Positions 23,699 to 32,601 are shown, counted from the first letter of the stretch. The stretch: 64,000 bases of DNA from CAZSXU01 sp964610505 (GCA_964610505.1 CAZSXU010000020.1:8856-72855); one strand, 5' to 3'. Notes: generated by a model from the letters alone, not told the origin. Numbers and translations: made by a program.

Positions 23699-24595
23699 CT
23701 ACCCGCCGGTTCTCACTTCGAGACCCAGGCCGTTGAGCAACGCCACGATGTGGTCAACGGCCGGGGGCGCCGCCGGGTGGATCTCGCCGCACCCCCAGGA
23801 TCGTCCCAGTCGGTGATACTTGTCCCGCGCCGTTCTGTGAAACGGCAGAATGTGAACGCGGCGCGTGTTCTTCAGAGATGCAACCAGATCGCCCAGCGCT
23901 TCAAGATTCGCTCGATCGTCCGTCACCCCGGGAACCAGGGGAAACCGAATCCAGATCTCGGCGCCCGCCTCGTCGAGAAGCCGCAGGTTCTCGAGAATCG
24001 GCCGGAGGGATACTCCCGTCAGCCGGCGGTGCCGCTCGTTCTGCAGGATTTTGACGTCGAAGAGGAAAAGATTCGTGAATCGCAAGACGGAAGCGATCAG
24101 ATCCGGTTCCGCGAAGCCGCACGTGTCGATGGCGACATTCAGACCTCTCGCCCGGCATTCCTCGAGGCATGCCAGGAGAAACGGTCCCTGGAGGAGCGGC
24201 TCTCCACCGGAGAAGGTGACACCACCGCCGGATTCCTCGTAGAAGGGGCGGTCCCGCTCCAGCTCGCCGATAAGCCGGTCAACGGTGAAGGACTCGCCCA
24301 CACGGCGCCGCGCGCCCGTGTGGCAGACGTCGACACAGCGACCGCATGCCGTGCACCCGGGAGGACGGCCCGGACCAACGGCCCGCCCTTGCGGACATAC
24401 CTCCGCGCAGGCACCGCAGCCGATGCAGCGGTCGGGCACGAAGAGAATCTCGGGATCGGGCGACAGCCCCTCGGGATTGTGGCACCACCCGCAGGAGAGC
24501 GGGCACCCCTTGAAGAACGCGGTCGACCGAATCCCCGGACCGTCATGGATGGAATAGCGCTGGACGTTGAAACACGTGCCGGTCGTTCCGCTCAT
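23699..24595 (-). CDS. hypE: Radical SAM activating enzyme for the adjacent glycyl radical enzyme
   Basis: The protein has 298 residues. The radical SAM cluster motif is C-x3-C-x2-C at Cys31, Cys35 and Cys38 (KGCPLSCGWCHNPEG). An inserted two-cluster ferredoxin domain follows: Cys57, 60, 63, 67 (DRCIGCGACAEVCP) and Cys81, 84, 87, 91. GGVTFSGGEPLLQ is the SAM-binding glycine stretch. This layout is that of glycyl-radical-enzyme activases with ferredoxin inserts. It should generate the glycyl radical on Gly762 of the enzyme encoded four bases downstream. The gene order activase then enzyme and the tight spacing indicate one transcript. The symbol depends on the HypD assignment. Confidence 0.88.
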   Translation of the reverse strand: MSGTTGTCFNVQRYSIHDGPGIRSTAFFKGCPLSCGWCHNPEGLSPDPEILFVPDRCIGCGACAEVCPQGRAVGPGRPPGCTACGRCVDVCHTGARRRVGESFTVDRLIGELERDRPFYEESGGGVTFSGGEPLLQGPFLLACLEECRARGLNVAIDTCGFAEPDLIASVLRFTNLFLFDVKILQNERHRRLTGVSLRPILENLRLLDEAGAEIWIRFPLVPGVTDDRANLEALGDLVASLKNTRRVHILPFHRTARDKYHRLGRSWGCGEIHPAAPPAVDHIVALLNGLGLEVRTGG

Positions 24596-24869
24596 GTTCC
24601 TATGGTATTCCCTTTCCGGACGTGTGTCATGTTATTCTACGAAGAGCGAACAGCCGTGAGGCGCCCGCTTCTGCCCTACCTTCTCCCTTCTACTCCGTCC
24701 CCTTTCCCCGCAGCCCCATTCTCGATGAGTTCCCGGGTGAGCAGAGGGCCACGAAACACGGGCACGGGTAGGTCGTAGGAGGAAGATGGAAGCAGGGTAG
24801 ACGGGGCCGCGGGCTTGGCGGTCTCGCCGTCTCTGTGCTCTCGGCGTCCTCGGCGGATAGCTCCCGGAC

Positions 24870-25175
24870 TCACCGAATCATCACAATCCGTCGTTCAAAC
24901 GTCCTGTCCGCTACACGCAATCTGCAGAAGTACACGCCGCTGGCGACCGCGCGGCCTCCCCCGTCCCTCCCGTCCCACGCCAGGCGATGCAACCCGGCGG
25001 GGAAGCGCCCGCTGGAAATTCGCCGCACGAGTCTGCCCCGCACGTCCACGACGAGCATCTCGGCGTCTGCCTCCTCCGGAAATAGATCGATGGGATCGAT
25101 TTCGTCATGGGCTCGAGCGACCGAAGCAACGGCCAACGCCATCCGGAACGCGGCCGCCGTAAGGAGAAGTCCCAT
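24870..25175 (-). CDS. Small protein made of a signal peptide and a FlgD-Ig-like domain
   Basis: The product has 101 residues: a hydrophobic leader (MGLLLTAAAFRMALAVASVA) then a single FlgD-Ig-like module (MLVVDVRGRLVRRISSGRF, HRLAWDGRDGGGRAVASG, VYFCRLRV, ERRIVMIR). In other genes here this module sits at the end of long exported proteins. A free-standing version may be the remnant of a deletion that fused the leader to the sorting domain, or a small surface subunit. An alternative GTG start at 25208 overlaps the upstream gene. It begins 14 bases after the retropepsin gene and is likely co-transcribed. Confidence 0.6.
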   Translation of the reverse strand: MGLLLTAAAFRMALAVASVARAHDEIDPIDLFPEEADAEMLVVDVRGRLVRRISSGRFPAGLHRLAWDGRDGGGRAVASGVYFCRLRVADRTFERRIVMIR

Positions 25176-25189
25176 TTCCGGGGGCGACG

Positions 25190-26401
25190 TCAGATGAGCC
25201 GCCTGCACGCGAGGCGGCGGTGGAAGGTGTCGGATTCCCTCTCGACGGTGACCTCGACCGATTCTCCCTGGGCCGAGAAGATCCGGCCGATTTCCGGGCC
25301 CTCGTACTCGGCGATGCCGCGGCCGTTGATCTCGATGAGGTGATCCCCCGCGCGAAGGCCCTGCTCCTCGGCCGGAGAGTTCCGGATTACATCCTCGATT
25401 CGAAAACTTTCCTTCTCTCGAACCATGACCAGGCCGGCCATGTTGTACTCAAACGGTTCCCCGTAGGTCTCCCCGGGACGGAGGAACATCCGCTCGCCGC
25501 CGTAGTCGAACACCACGGTAAACCTCCGGAGGATTTCGTTGCCGAGCATCCCGTTGCGGCCAAGCTGGAGGGCGGGGCCCATGGATTCTTTCTCGGGGAA
25601 GGACGCCACCACCTCGCCGAAAGAAAAGGGACCCATGTGCAGATGCGCGATGCGTCCCGTGGAGCCCAACATCTCTCCGGTGAATCCCTCCGAGAGAATC
25701 CGGTTCCGGCCCTCGATGACTCGCTCCGGCGGACTCAAAACGTCCGCTGAGTGGGCGAAGAGCAAAAGCGGATCGTTCACTCCCGTATCCACGATCAGTT
25801 CCGCGGACATCCACTCGGTTCCGTCCACCGTGAGAGATGCGTCGACCACGGGAATTCCGAAGGTGAATCCCAGCTTGAACGAATGGCCATAGTGGGAGGG
25901 CTCTTCGGTCAGATCATCATATAGACGGAGAACCTCTCGGTCGTAGTCCACCTCCACGACGTACTGGAACAGGCTCGCGCCGATGATGCCGTCGGCGTAG
26001 AGGTTCCCGAGAACACCTTCGTCCTGAATGACCAGCACCTGCTGCTCCCTCAGATTGACCCCCGAGAGTGAAACCGTTGCGCCGACCGCAACCTTCGCCG
26101 GCCTGCTGGCCCGGTCTCCACCGCCGCCGCCAAGCTGAATTTCCGTCACGTACTGGAGATCCAGACGCTCACCCGTTTCCGGCGCCAGAAGGATGATTCC
26201 GGGAGATCCCAGGCCCGTGTCCAGAATCAGCCGAAGTGCCATCGCTCCGTTGACGGTGGCCACGACATGAATGTGATCGTCCTCCATGACGAACGGAATC
26301 TCTCCAACCCGGACATCCTCGGCGCGCGCGGCGGGCAGGGCAAGGATCGAGAAAAGCGCCGGAATCATAAGTAACCAGAATCGGATCCATGAACATCTCA
26401 T
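25190..26401 (-). CDS. Exported retropepsin-like aspartyl protease with PDZ domain
   Basis: The protein has 403 residues with a signal peptide (FWLLMIPALFSILALPAARA). There are two retropepsin-like halves, each with a catalytic-type triad: RLILDTGLGSPG in the first and AELIVDTGVNDPL in the second, each followed by a hydrophobic flap-supporting strand (GIIGASLFQYV, GMLGNEILRRFTVVFDY). The C-terminal 90 residues are a PDZ domain (GLVMVREKESFRIEDVI, GLRAGDHLIEINGRG). This architecture is common in bacterial aspartyl_protease/gag-asp proteins of unknown substrate. A GGAGG site precedes the start. Membrane or periplasmic peptide processing is likely. Confidence 0.82.
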   Translation of the reverse strand: MRCSWIRFWLLMIPALFSILALPAARAEDVRVGEIPFVMEDDHIHVVATVNGAMALRLILDTGLGSPGIILLAPETGERLDLQYVTEIQLGGGGGDRASRPAKVAVGATVSLSGVNLREQQVLVIQDEGVLGNLYADGIIGASLFQYVVEVDYDREVLRLYDDLTEEPSHYGHSFKLGFTFGIPVVDASLTVDGTEWMSAELIVDTGVNDPLLLFAHSADVLSPPERVIEGRNRILSEGFTGEMLGSTGRIAHLHMGPFSFGEVVASFPEKESMGPALQLGRNGMLGNEILRRFTVVFDYGGERMFLRPGETYGEPFEYNMAGLVMVREKESFRIEDVIRNSPAEEQGLRAGDHLIEINGRGIAEYEGPEIGRIFSAQGESVEVTVERESDTFHRRLACRRLI

Positions 26402-26776
26402 GACTCAGAACCTCCATACAGGGTTCACGCGACTTGCCGGTGAAGCCGGGCTCTTTCGTCGTCTATCCCACACATGCATATACGTCCCTGCTCTTGGGGG
26501 GTTTCCGCCGAACGGCGGAACCCGGCGGTGATCGGCCGGCCGGGGACCCGCAGGGGTCGGACCTTTGGGCTCCCATTTTGAATCTCACTCAATATCCCTG
26601 CAACCTTGGACGATGTGACGTGTAGAAACTGGAGGAGGCGTCCTTGCCGGGCGCCGGTCTACAAGCGAGACGTCGGGGCCCTTTCCGGCTTTACCTTTCC
26701 CGCCCCGGCCGCTACGCTCGGGAGTCTGATGTCGACGGTACAGGTTGAACGCCTCTTGTAAAGGAGAAAAGGACGA
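26402..26776. other. 375-base intergenic region with palindromes
   Basis: It lies between divergent genes. It contains a perfect 8+2+8 palindrome, TTCCGCCG at 26503-26510 with CGGCGGAA at 26513-26520, then a GGCCGGCC run and a GACCC/GGGTC inverted repeat near 26548-26561 followed by GGACCTTTGGGC, which faintly recalls the family-2 repeat. No gene was found. The beta-lactamase-like gene has a good AAAGGAG ribosome site at its end. Confidence 0.45.
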
Positions 26777-28168
26777 ATGGCCTGGCTTTGGAAGCGTACC
26801 GTTTGGCTGGCGGCACTTCTGGTCGTGACTCCGGCTCCCGCCGCCGCCCTCGACCCGGACCTCGGATCCCACATCGACGAGATGGTCGAACCCCTGCTTC
26901 GAGGGGAAATGGCGGTGGGGCTCGTTGTCGGCGTGATCGACTCCAGCGGGACGGAAGTTGCCGGATACGGGACCACGTCTCTGGAGGCGGGAAGGACACC
27001 CGGCGGCTCCACCCTCTTCGAGATCGGATCCCTGAGCAAAGTGTTCTGTGCTCTTCTCCTGGCGGACATGGTCGAGAGCGGCGACGCCCGCCTCGACGAT
27101 CGCGCCGGCGACTGCCTGCCTCCCTTTGTCACCGTCCCACAATACCATCGGAATCCCGAAAGGCAAATCACCCTTCAGGATCTCGTATCTCATACATCGG
27201 GGTTCCCGAGGTTACCGTCGAACCTGGAGCCCCGTGAGGTGACGAATCCCTACGCCGACTACAGCGTGGCCCAGATGTACAGCTACGTGTCCGAATACGC
27301 TCTGCCCCGCGAACCCGGCGTGGCCTACGAGTACAGCAACATCGGCATGGGACTCCTGGGGCATATCCTCTCGCTCAAGACCGACAAGAGTTTTGAAGAT
27401 CTCGTTGTCGAGAGAATCGCCGACCCCTTGGGGATGAAGGACACCCGGGTTGCCCTCTCGGATGAACAGACCACCCGGTTCGCCGAAGGGCACGACGCAG
27501 ACGGCCGCCCGGCCCCAACCTGGGACATCCCCGCCATCCCTGCGGCCGGCGCCCTCCGATCCACGGTGAACGACCTGCTCCTCTTCCTCTCGGCCAACCT
27601 GGGCTTGACAGAAACCCCTCTGTCCAACGCGATCGCGGCGACGCACCAACCGATTCTCGGGATCAACGACCGCGGCGACGGTGTCGGAATGGCCTGGCAT
27701 CTTCAGTCCGGAGGCGTGATCTGGCACAACGGACAGAGCGGCGGATACCACAGCATCGTGGCTTTTCACAAGGCGCTGGGAATCGGAGTCGTGGTGCTGA
27801 GCAATTCGGCGGTCATGGCGATCGACAAGCTGGGCCTCAGTATTCTGAAACTCATGGCGGGCGAGGAGGTGGAGCCCCTTCAGGTCCGGGTGCCGGTGCA
27901 TATCGATCCGACACGGTTCGGCCGCTACGCCGGCGGCTATGAGCTTCCGATGGACATGACCGTCCGGGTCTTCCATGAGGGAGGCTATCTCTTCGTACAA
28001 CCGAAACATCAGGCCCCGGTGCGTCTGTACCCGGAGTCCGAGACTCGATTCTTCCTGAAGGTGATCGACGCGCAGGTGGAATTCCTGATGGATGAAGAGA
28101 CCGGTCAAGCAACGCACCTGATCTGGTCGCAGGGCGATCGAGAAATCGCCGGGAAGAGGACCGACTAG
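26777..28168 (+). CDS. Serine beta-lactamase-fold hydrolase (class C/esterase family)
   Basis: The protein has 463 residues with a signal peptide. The serine acylation motif S-x-x-K is at Ser85-Lys88 (EIGSLSKVF). The Y-x-N motif is Tyr186-Ser187-Asn188 (YEYSNIGMGLLG) and the third motif is HNGQSGG in place of K-T-G. These are the marks of the Beta-lactamase (AmpC-like) Pfam family, which includes D-aminopeptidases, esterases and lactamases. The C-terminal 110 residues are a small barrel-like domain seen in such hydrolases. HxG rather than KTG and the extra domain argue for a peptidase or esterase rather than antibiotic resistance. Function is periplasmic. Confidence 0.85.
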   Translation: MAWLWKRTVWLAALLVVTPAPAAALDPDLGSHIDEMVEPLLRGEMAVGLVVGVIDSSGTEVAGYGTTSLEAGRTPGGSTLFEIGSLSKVFCALLLADMVESGDARLDDRAGDCLPPFVTVPQYHRNPERQITLQDLVSHTSGFPRLPSNLEPREVTNPYADYSVAQMYSYVSEYALPREPGVAYEYSNIGMGLLGHILSLKTDKSFEDLVVERIADPLGMKDTRVALSDEQTTRFAEGHDADGRPAPTWDIPAIPAAGALRSTVNDLLLFLSANLGLTETPLSNAIAATHQPILGINDRGDGVGMAWHLQSGGVIWHNGQSGGYHSIVAFHKALGIGVVVLSNSAVMAIDKLGLSILKLMAGEEVEPLQVRVPVHIDPTRFGRYAGGYELPMDMTVRVFHEGGYLFVQPKHQAPVRLYPESETRFFLKVIDAQVEFLMDEETGQATHLIWSQGDREIAGKRTD

Positions 28169-28371
28169 GTCCCCGCGGTGGCTCGCAAAGGGAATCGATC
28201 CGGCTCGCGCGGTTCCAGCGTGTTCATCATTCCTCGAAACTTACTCTACCTTCTTGGTGTATCATACATTAGCCGTTTCTCGAAATTTCCTGCGACCTGG
28301 AGAGCGCCCCAAGCGTCTACGGAACGAGGGCCAGTATCCGGCGACCCACCCTGAGAGGATGGAAGGGCAAC

Positions 28372-28998
28372 GTGCAGCAGGCGGAATCCTGGAAGCGACT
28401 GATCGATCTTCTGAGACCGATTCACGATCAGGCGGCGGCGACGGCCCGGCGACTCGGCCGGTCCGAGACCGACGGGGACGACCTCTTCCAAGAGGCCGTG
28501 CTTCGCGCGTACGAGAAACTTCCGACCCTCAGAGAGGAGTCGTGCTTTCGATCCTGGTTCTACTCTGTTCTTCTCTCCGTGCACCGTAGTCGTTACCGTC
28601 GAAGCTTCTGGCGTCGCTTCGTCTCTTTTGAGGGGAGCGATGCCTCGAGGATCGATCCGGCGGGCGAGGACGGGACCGAGTGGGATGAACAGCGGCGGGG
28701 AGCCGAGCGGGTGTCCCGGGCACTCGCGACTCTTCCCCCCGTCCAGCGAGAGGCCGTGGTGCTCTTCGAGATCGAGGGGTTTTCGATCGAGGAGATCGCG
28801 GACCTCCAGAAGGTCTCCATTTCAGCGGTAAAGTCGAGGCTCGCGCGCGGGCGTGAGCGGCTTCGCCGCTACTACGAGAGGCCGGGAGTGTTGCCGGACC
28901 GGACGGACTCCGGACGGAATACTTCTTCGCTCGGCGCCATGACGCTTCTTCATACGCCGCGTCGAGCCCGTCCTCTCACGGAGGGTGAACCGTCATGA
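28372..28998 (+). CDS. ECF-type RNA polymerase sigma factor
   Basis: The protein has 208 residues and a GTG start. Region 2 is seen in ARRLGRSETDGDDLFQEAVL and CFRSWFYSVLLSVHRSRYRR. Region 4 is seen in LATLPPVQREAVVLFEIEG and the helix-turn-helix IEEIADLQKVSISAVKSRL, followed by ARGRERLRRYY. The C-terminal tail of about 35 residues is non-conserved. Its stop overlaps the start of the next gene by four bases (ATGA), so the two are translationally coupled, the usual arrangement of a sigma factor and its membrane partner. Confidence 0.92.
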   Translation: MQQAESWKRLIDLLRPIHDQAAATARRLGRSETDGDDLFQEAVLRAYEKLPTLREESCFRSWFYSVLLSVHRSRYRRSFWRRFVSFEGSDASRIDPAGEDGTEWDEQRRGAERVSRALATLPPVQREAVVLFEIEGFSIEEIADLQKVSISAVKSRLARGRERLRRYYERPGVLPDRTDSGRNTSSLGAMTLLHTPRRARPLTEGEPS

Positions 28999-30107
28999 AA
29001 CCTCCACAGTTCAGAGATCCGGATGAAGCCGAGGGAGCGCGTCGGATCTCCGACCAGCTGGGCCGGGATCTGGAAGCGCTCGGGAAATCGACCGCCCGGA
29101 ATGTGCCCAACATCGACAGAACTGCAGAGGCCATATGGAATCGGAATCTGCGTAAGCCCCAGGAGGGATGGCTCATGAACCTGTTCCAGTCACTCAAGTC
29201 TCGGCCCCGGCTGGCGACGGCGCTCGGCGTGGCCGTAGTCGCCGCCGTGCTGTTGGCCGTACCCGTGTCCTACACTCGAACCACGGGCTACGAGGCGCGC
29301 CTGGCCCTGGCCGGTCCTCTGCCGCAGGGAACGAACCTGCGCATGATCGCCGACGAGTTCGGGAAGGCTCTCCAGGCGGAGGACATCTCCGTTCACGCCG
29401 GAATGGGCGGCTCCACCCTGATCGCTCAGTTGCCCGTGCGCGCTCGGTCCACCGTCCAGGGAATTACCGAAGCCTTCGCCCAGGAGCTCAACGACCGCGG
29501 TCTGGAAGCGGAAGCCCGGATCCGCCCGCTTACCGAGCGCGTGACGGGTAACGTCTATGCGGCGGCGGCCGATCAGATCGTCGCCATTCAGGTCAACAGC
29601 GATGGCAAGACCGACGAGGAAATCGCCGAGGAAATCCGCTCGCAACTGGAGGACGCCGGATTCGCCAACGCGTTCGTAGACGTCGAGATGGGCGACGGCC
29701 AGATGAAGATCGAGATGCAGATGACGAAAGACTCCGATGATGCTCTCGGACCGATTCAGGTCAGCATCGACGGCATGGAACCTCCACTGCCGGGAGACGC
29801 CTGCTCCGAGCGAGCCTTTGAGCTCTATCTATCTCCCGAGGGCAAGACCGCCGAAGAGATCGAGGCCGAGATTCGCGCCCATCTCGAAGCATTGGGCATC
29901 GAGAATCCGCAGATCAGGGTCTTCGAAGGCGAGAACGGACTCGAGGTGGACTGTGGAGACATCTGCAGCGGCGACGGCATGGAACAGCAGTTCATCAAGA
30001 TCAACATCGGCGACGGCTGCTGCCCGGGCGATCCGACCGTGAACGCTTCGCCCAAGTCCGAGCAGGAGTCAAAGACCTGGAGCGAGGTCAAGAAGAAGTA
30101 CAAGTAA
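28995..30107 (+). CDS. Single-pass membrane protein, probable anti-sigma partner with duplicated extracytoplasmic module
   Basis: The protein has 370 residues: an N-terminal cytoplasmic part of about 65 residues, one membrane helix (ATALGVAVVAAVLLAVPVSY) and a large extracytoplasmic part. Position and topology fit an anti-sigma factor, but I see no zinc HxxxCxxC motif. Two related segments are visible outside: GKTDEEIAEEIRSQLEDAG and GKTAEEIEAEIRAHLEALG, each followed by a V-rich strand, indicating a duplicated alpha-beta unit. The C-terminal half is rich in cysteine (CSERAF, CGDICSG, GDGCCPGD), suggesting disulfides or metal binding, perhaps the sensing element. Family not recognised. Confidence 0.7.
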   Translation: MKPPQFRDPDEAEGARRISDQLGRDLEALGKSTARNVPNIDRTAEAIWNRNLRKPQEGWLMNLFQSLKSRPRLATALGVAVVAAVLLAVPVSYTRTTGYEARLALAGPLPQGTNLRMIADEFGKALQAEDISVHAGMGGSTLIAQLPVRARSTVQGITEAFAQELNDRGLEAEARIRPLTERVTGNVYAAAADQIVAIQVNSDGKTDEEIAEEIRSQLEDAGFANAFVDVEMGDGQMKIEMQMTKDSDDALGPIQVSIDGMEPPLPGDACSERAFELYLSPEGKTAEEIEAEIRAHLEALGIENPQIRVFEGENGLEVDCGDICSGDGMEQQFIKINIGDGCCPGDPTVNASPKSEQESKTWSEVKKKYK

Positions 30108-30131
30108 TCCGGCCACTGTTGTGTCTGTTCA

Positions 30132-30157
30132 AAGGGCGGGTTTTCGGACCCGCCCTT
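30132..30157 (+). terminator. Stem-loop after the sigma/anti-sigma operon
   Basis: AAGGGCGGGT pairs perfectly with ACCCGCCCTT around a six-base loop, 24 nt after the stop codon. The stem is strong, but no T-run follows on the plus strand. Confidence 0.5.
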
Positions 30158-30162
30158 AAACT

Positions 30163-30240
30163 GCAGAAAGGTGAAAGTCGAGAGTCGAGATCGAAATGCG
30201 TCATTCCATACTTGTCTCCGGGCGGGCCTCCAAGGCCTGC
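30163..30240. repeat. GAAAGTCG word array and GGCCT hairpin
   Basis: A run of GTGAAAGTCGAGAGTCGAGA words matches arrays at about 54555-54600, 55933-55960 and 56115-56150. It is followed by an imperfect hairpin, GGGCGGGCCT with AGGCCTGCCC. The spacer ends in the promoter of the serpin gene. Confidence 0.55.
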
Positions 30241-30243
30241 CCC

Positions 30244-30272
30244 TTGACATTCGACACTTTTCTGGATACTAT
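30244..30272 (+). promoter_or_regulatory. Promoter for the serpin gene
   Basis: TTGACA, 17 nt, TACTAT: a consensus -35, ideal spacing and a near-consensus -10, 100 nt before the start. Confidence 0.7.
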
Positions 30273-30371
30273 GTGTTGTTGAAATGAATGACGCAGGCTG
30301 GAGAAATTCCGGCCGGCCAGTGCCCGCTTCCCAATCGGGCGAACCCTCCACCACTAGAAAAGGAGGGAACC

Positions 30372-31754
30372 ATGCTTCGCACATTCCTGAACCGGTGGTC
30401 CCCCCTGTCCGTGATCGGCCTTCTGATCGTACTGTCTCTCTGCGGGTGCGGAGACTCTGCGAAGAAACCCACCGGCGGTGATCCCGCCGAGAACAATGCC
30501 GAGGTCGTCATCACCGGCGACGACACCTGGCAGAGCCTTCATTCGACACTCCAGCGGAATCTTACACCCGACGACTCGGATCTGGGCGAGCTCGTTCGGG
30601 GGAATCACGAGTTCACACTGGCACTCTACAGAACATTGATCGAGGGCAAGGACGAATCGGAGAATCTCCTCGTCTCCCCCTTGAGTATCCGAACGGCGTT
30701 TGCCATGGTCCATGCGGGCGCCCGGGGGGAAACAGAGACGGAGATGGCCGAGGCGCTGTGCTACGGCCTCGGCCAGACGGACCTCCACAATGCGTACAAC
30801 GTTCTTGATCTCGAGCTGGCCAAGCGCAACCACCCGGGCGATGCCGAGTGGGATCCCGTGGAGATCTACGTCGCCAATGCCTTCTGGGGAGAGATTACGT
30901 TCCCCTTCCGCAAAGAGTATCTCGACGTCCTCGCCGAGAACTACGGCTGTGGAATCGAAGCGATGGACTATCGGGGAGCTTTCGAGGCGGCGCGGGAGAT
31001 CATCAACGGGTGGGTCGAGGATCGAACGATGGACAGGATACAAAATCTCCTGCCGGCTGGCTCGCTCGACGCACTCACTCGAGCCGTCATCACGAACGCC
31101 CTATACCTGAAAGCGCCCTGGGCATCACCTTTTAATGAGTTGGATACTCAGGACGGCCCGTTCTATCTGCTCGACGGCGGTACGGTGTCGGTTCCGATGA
31201 TGTGGCAGGATGAATACTATCCGTACGTCGAAGGCGACGGATACCAGGCCGTTGAGCTCAACTATCACCACGATGAACTCTCCATGGTGATTCTACTCCC
31301 GGCGTCCGGGAGCTTCTCAGAGTTCGAGTCGAGCCTGGATGCGGATCGGCTTGCCGGCATTCTCTCGGATCTGGGAGACCTGACCAAGATCGCCCTCACC
31401 CTGCCTTCGTTCAGCTTCGAATCGAGCTTCAGGCTCAAGGAGACGCTGAAGGCAATGGGAATGGAGGTGCCGTTTATCCCGTGTTTCGCGAAGACGCTCG
31501 ATCCCTGTGCGGACTTCAGCGGGATGATCGATGCGGACGACCGGCACCTCTATATCAGCGAGGCCTTCCACAAAACGTTTATCGCCGTCGATGAGAAGGG
31601 TACCGAGGCCGCGGCCGCCACGGCGGTCGTCGTAAGCGAGACGTCGATCGTGCAGAACCAGCTCAAGGCGGACCGGCCCTTCCTGTTCCTGATTCGCGAC
31701 CGCGCGACCGGCGCAATCCTCTTCTTCGGGCGCGTGATGAATCCGGAGGCATGA
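30372..31754 (+). CDS. Lipoprotein serpin (serine/cysteine protease inhibitor)
   Basis: The protein has 460 residues with the start behind AGGAGGG. A lipobox-type signal (LIVLSLCGCGD) predicts attachment to the envelope. The serpin fold is complete: NLLVSPLSIRTAFAMVHAGA, INGWVEDRTMDRIQNLLP, VITNALYLKAPWASPF, a shutter and breach region, and the C-terminal RPFLFLIRDRATGAILFFGRV. The reactive-centre loop hinge is DEKGTEAAAATAVV, around residues 407-418. Its small-residue run is the hallmark of an inhibitory serpin able to insert its loop. The scissile bond probably lies near SET-S, so P1 may be Thr; target proteases are unknown. Several exported peptidases are encoded nearby. Confidence 0.92.
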   Translation: MLRTFLNRWSPLSVIGLLIVLSLCGCGDSAKKPTGGDPAENNAEVVITGDDTWQSLHSTLQRNLTPDDSDLGELVRGNHEFTLALYRTLIEGKDESENLLVSPLSIRTAFAMVHAGARGETETEMAEALCYGLGQTDLHNAYNVLDLELAKRNHPGDAEWDPVEIYVANAFWGEITFPFRKEYLDVLAENYGCGIEAMDYRGAFEAAREIINGWVEDRTMDRIQNLLPAGSLDALTRAVITNALYLKAPWASPFNELDTQDGPFYLLDGGTVSVPMMWQDEYYPYVEGDGYQAVELNYHHDELSMVILLPASGSFSEFESSLDADRLAGILSDLGDLTKIALTLPSFSFESSFRLKETLKAMGMEVPFIPCFAKTLDPCADFSGMIDADDRHLYISEAFHKTFIAVDEKGTEAAAATAVVVSETSIVQNQLKADRPFLFLIRDRATGAILFFGRVMNPEA

Positions 31755-31785
31755 ACGAAAACACTCGAGGCGGGCACCCGAAATC

Positions 31786-32601
31786 CTACTCGACATTCGG
31801 TTCCTTCTTCGCCCAAGGCTTGGACCGGGGAAGCCTGCCGAGTTCGAGGGTGGCGATGGAGATATTGTCGGAGCTTCCGCCGTAGTACGCAAGGCTCGCG
31901 AGGTTCTTGAGGGCCGGGCGCATGTGCCGATGGCCGACCAGTTGCCCGTGAATCACCCCGGGCTTCACGACGGGCTCCAGGATCGAGCCGGTCAAGCCGT
32001 CGGAACACAGGAAATAGATCTCATTCTCCCGGATCGGGAGACGCCGGGTATCCGGTGCCGCCTGGCCTTCGGTTCCCAGCGCGCGAGTGAGGGTCGCCGA
32101 CAGGGCGGCGTACTCGATGGATTCCCTGAGTTCCTCAAGGGTCTTGACATCTTTGTCGAGAACTTCCTGGAGAACGGTGTGGTCCTTGGTGACCGGCTCC
32201 GCGCCGCTTCCCGTGACCCGGTAACACCGGCTGTCCCCGACCCATCCCACTACCACATCGGCCTCCCCAACGGCGGCCAGCACCAGGGTCGTTCCCATGC
32301 CCCGCAGGGACTCGTCCGCCTGTCCCTCTTCAGCGATTCGACGGTGGCAGGAAAGAAAGAGCGTCCGGACCCATGAGACCAGATCCGAATCCGTCGGCGG
32401 GGGTTCCCGGAGAGATTCCTTCACCGTCGCAACGGCCAGACCGGCGGCTCTCGCCCCCCCCCGGACGCCGCCCATGCCGTCGGCCAGGGCAGCCACGGCG
32501 CGCAGGCACCCTTGACGACGCCGGTACGTTCTTCCCCAGACCGAGTCCTGATTCTCCGCCCGCCTACCCTGGATGCTGATCCCCGAAAAAAGAACCCTCA
32601 T
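31786..32601 (-). CDS. PP2C-type protein serine/threonine phosphatase
   Basis: The protein has 271 residues. PP2C metal-binding motifs appear in order: RAENQDSVWG, VAALADGMGGVRGGARAAG, GMGTTLVLAAVG, VVGWVGDSRCYRV, LCSDGLTGSI and GGSSDNISIATLEL. It is of the Stp1/PrpC kind that reverses Hanks-type kinase phosphorylation. The only kinase-like gene in the window, at 49329, is far away and atypical. No FHA or kinase neighbour is present. A minus-strand promoter lies upstream. The start was chosen at MRVLFSG because the longer frame upstream has no domain. Confidence 0.9.
   Translation of the reverse strand: MRVLFSGISIQGRRAENQDSVWGRTYRRRQGCLRAVAALADGMGGVRGGARAAGLAVATVKESLREPPPTDSDLVSWVRTLFLSCHRRIAEEGQADESLRGMGTTLVLAAVGEADVVVGWVGDSRCYRVTGSGAEPVTKDHTVLQEVLDKDVKTLEELRESIEYAALSATLTRALGTEGQAAPDTRRLPIRENEIYFLCSDGLTGSILEPVVKPGVIHGQLVGHRHMRPALKNLASLAYYGGSSDNISIATLELGRLPRSKPWAKKEPNVE

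Noticed and set aside
24808..24855. GGCGGTCTCGCCGTCTCTGT-type word run as a further repeat family
   Set aside because: Only one clear example in the window, with faint echoes near 21240; not enough to call a family.
26777..28168. Antibiotic-resistance beta-lactamase
   Set aside because: The third motif is HNGQSGG rather than KTG and there is an added C-terminal domain; peptidase or esterase function fits better.
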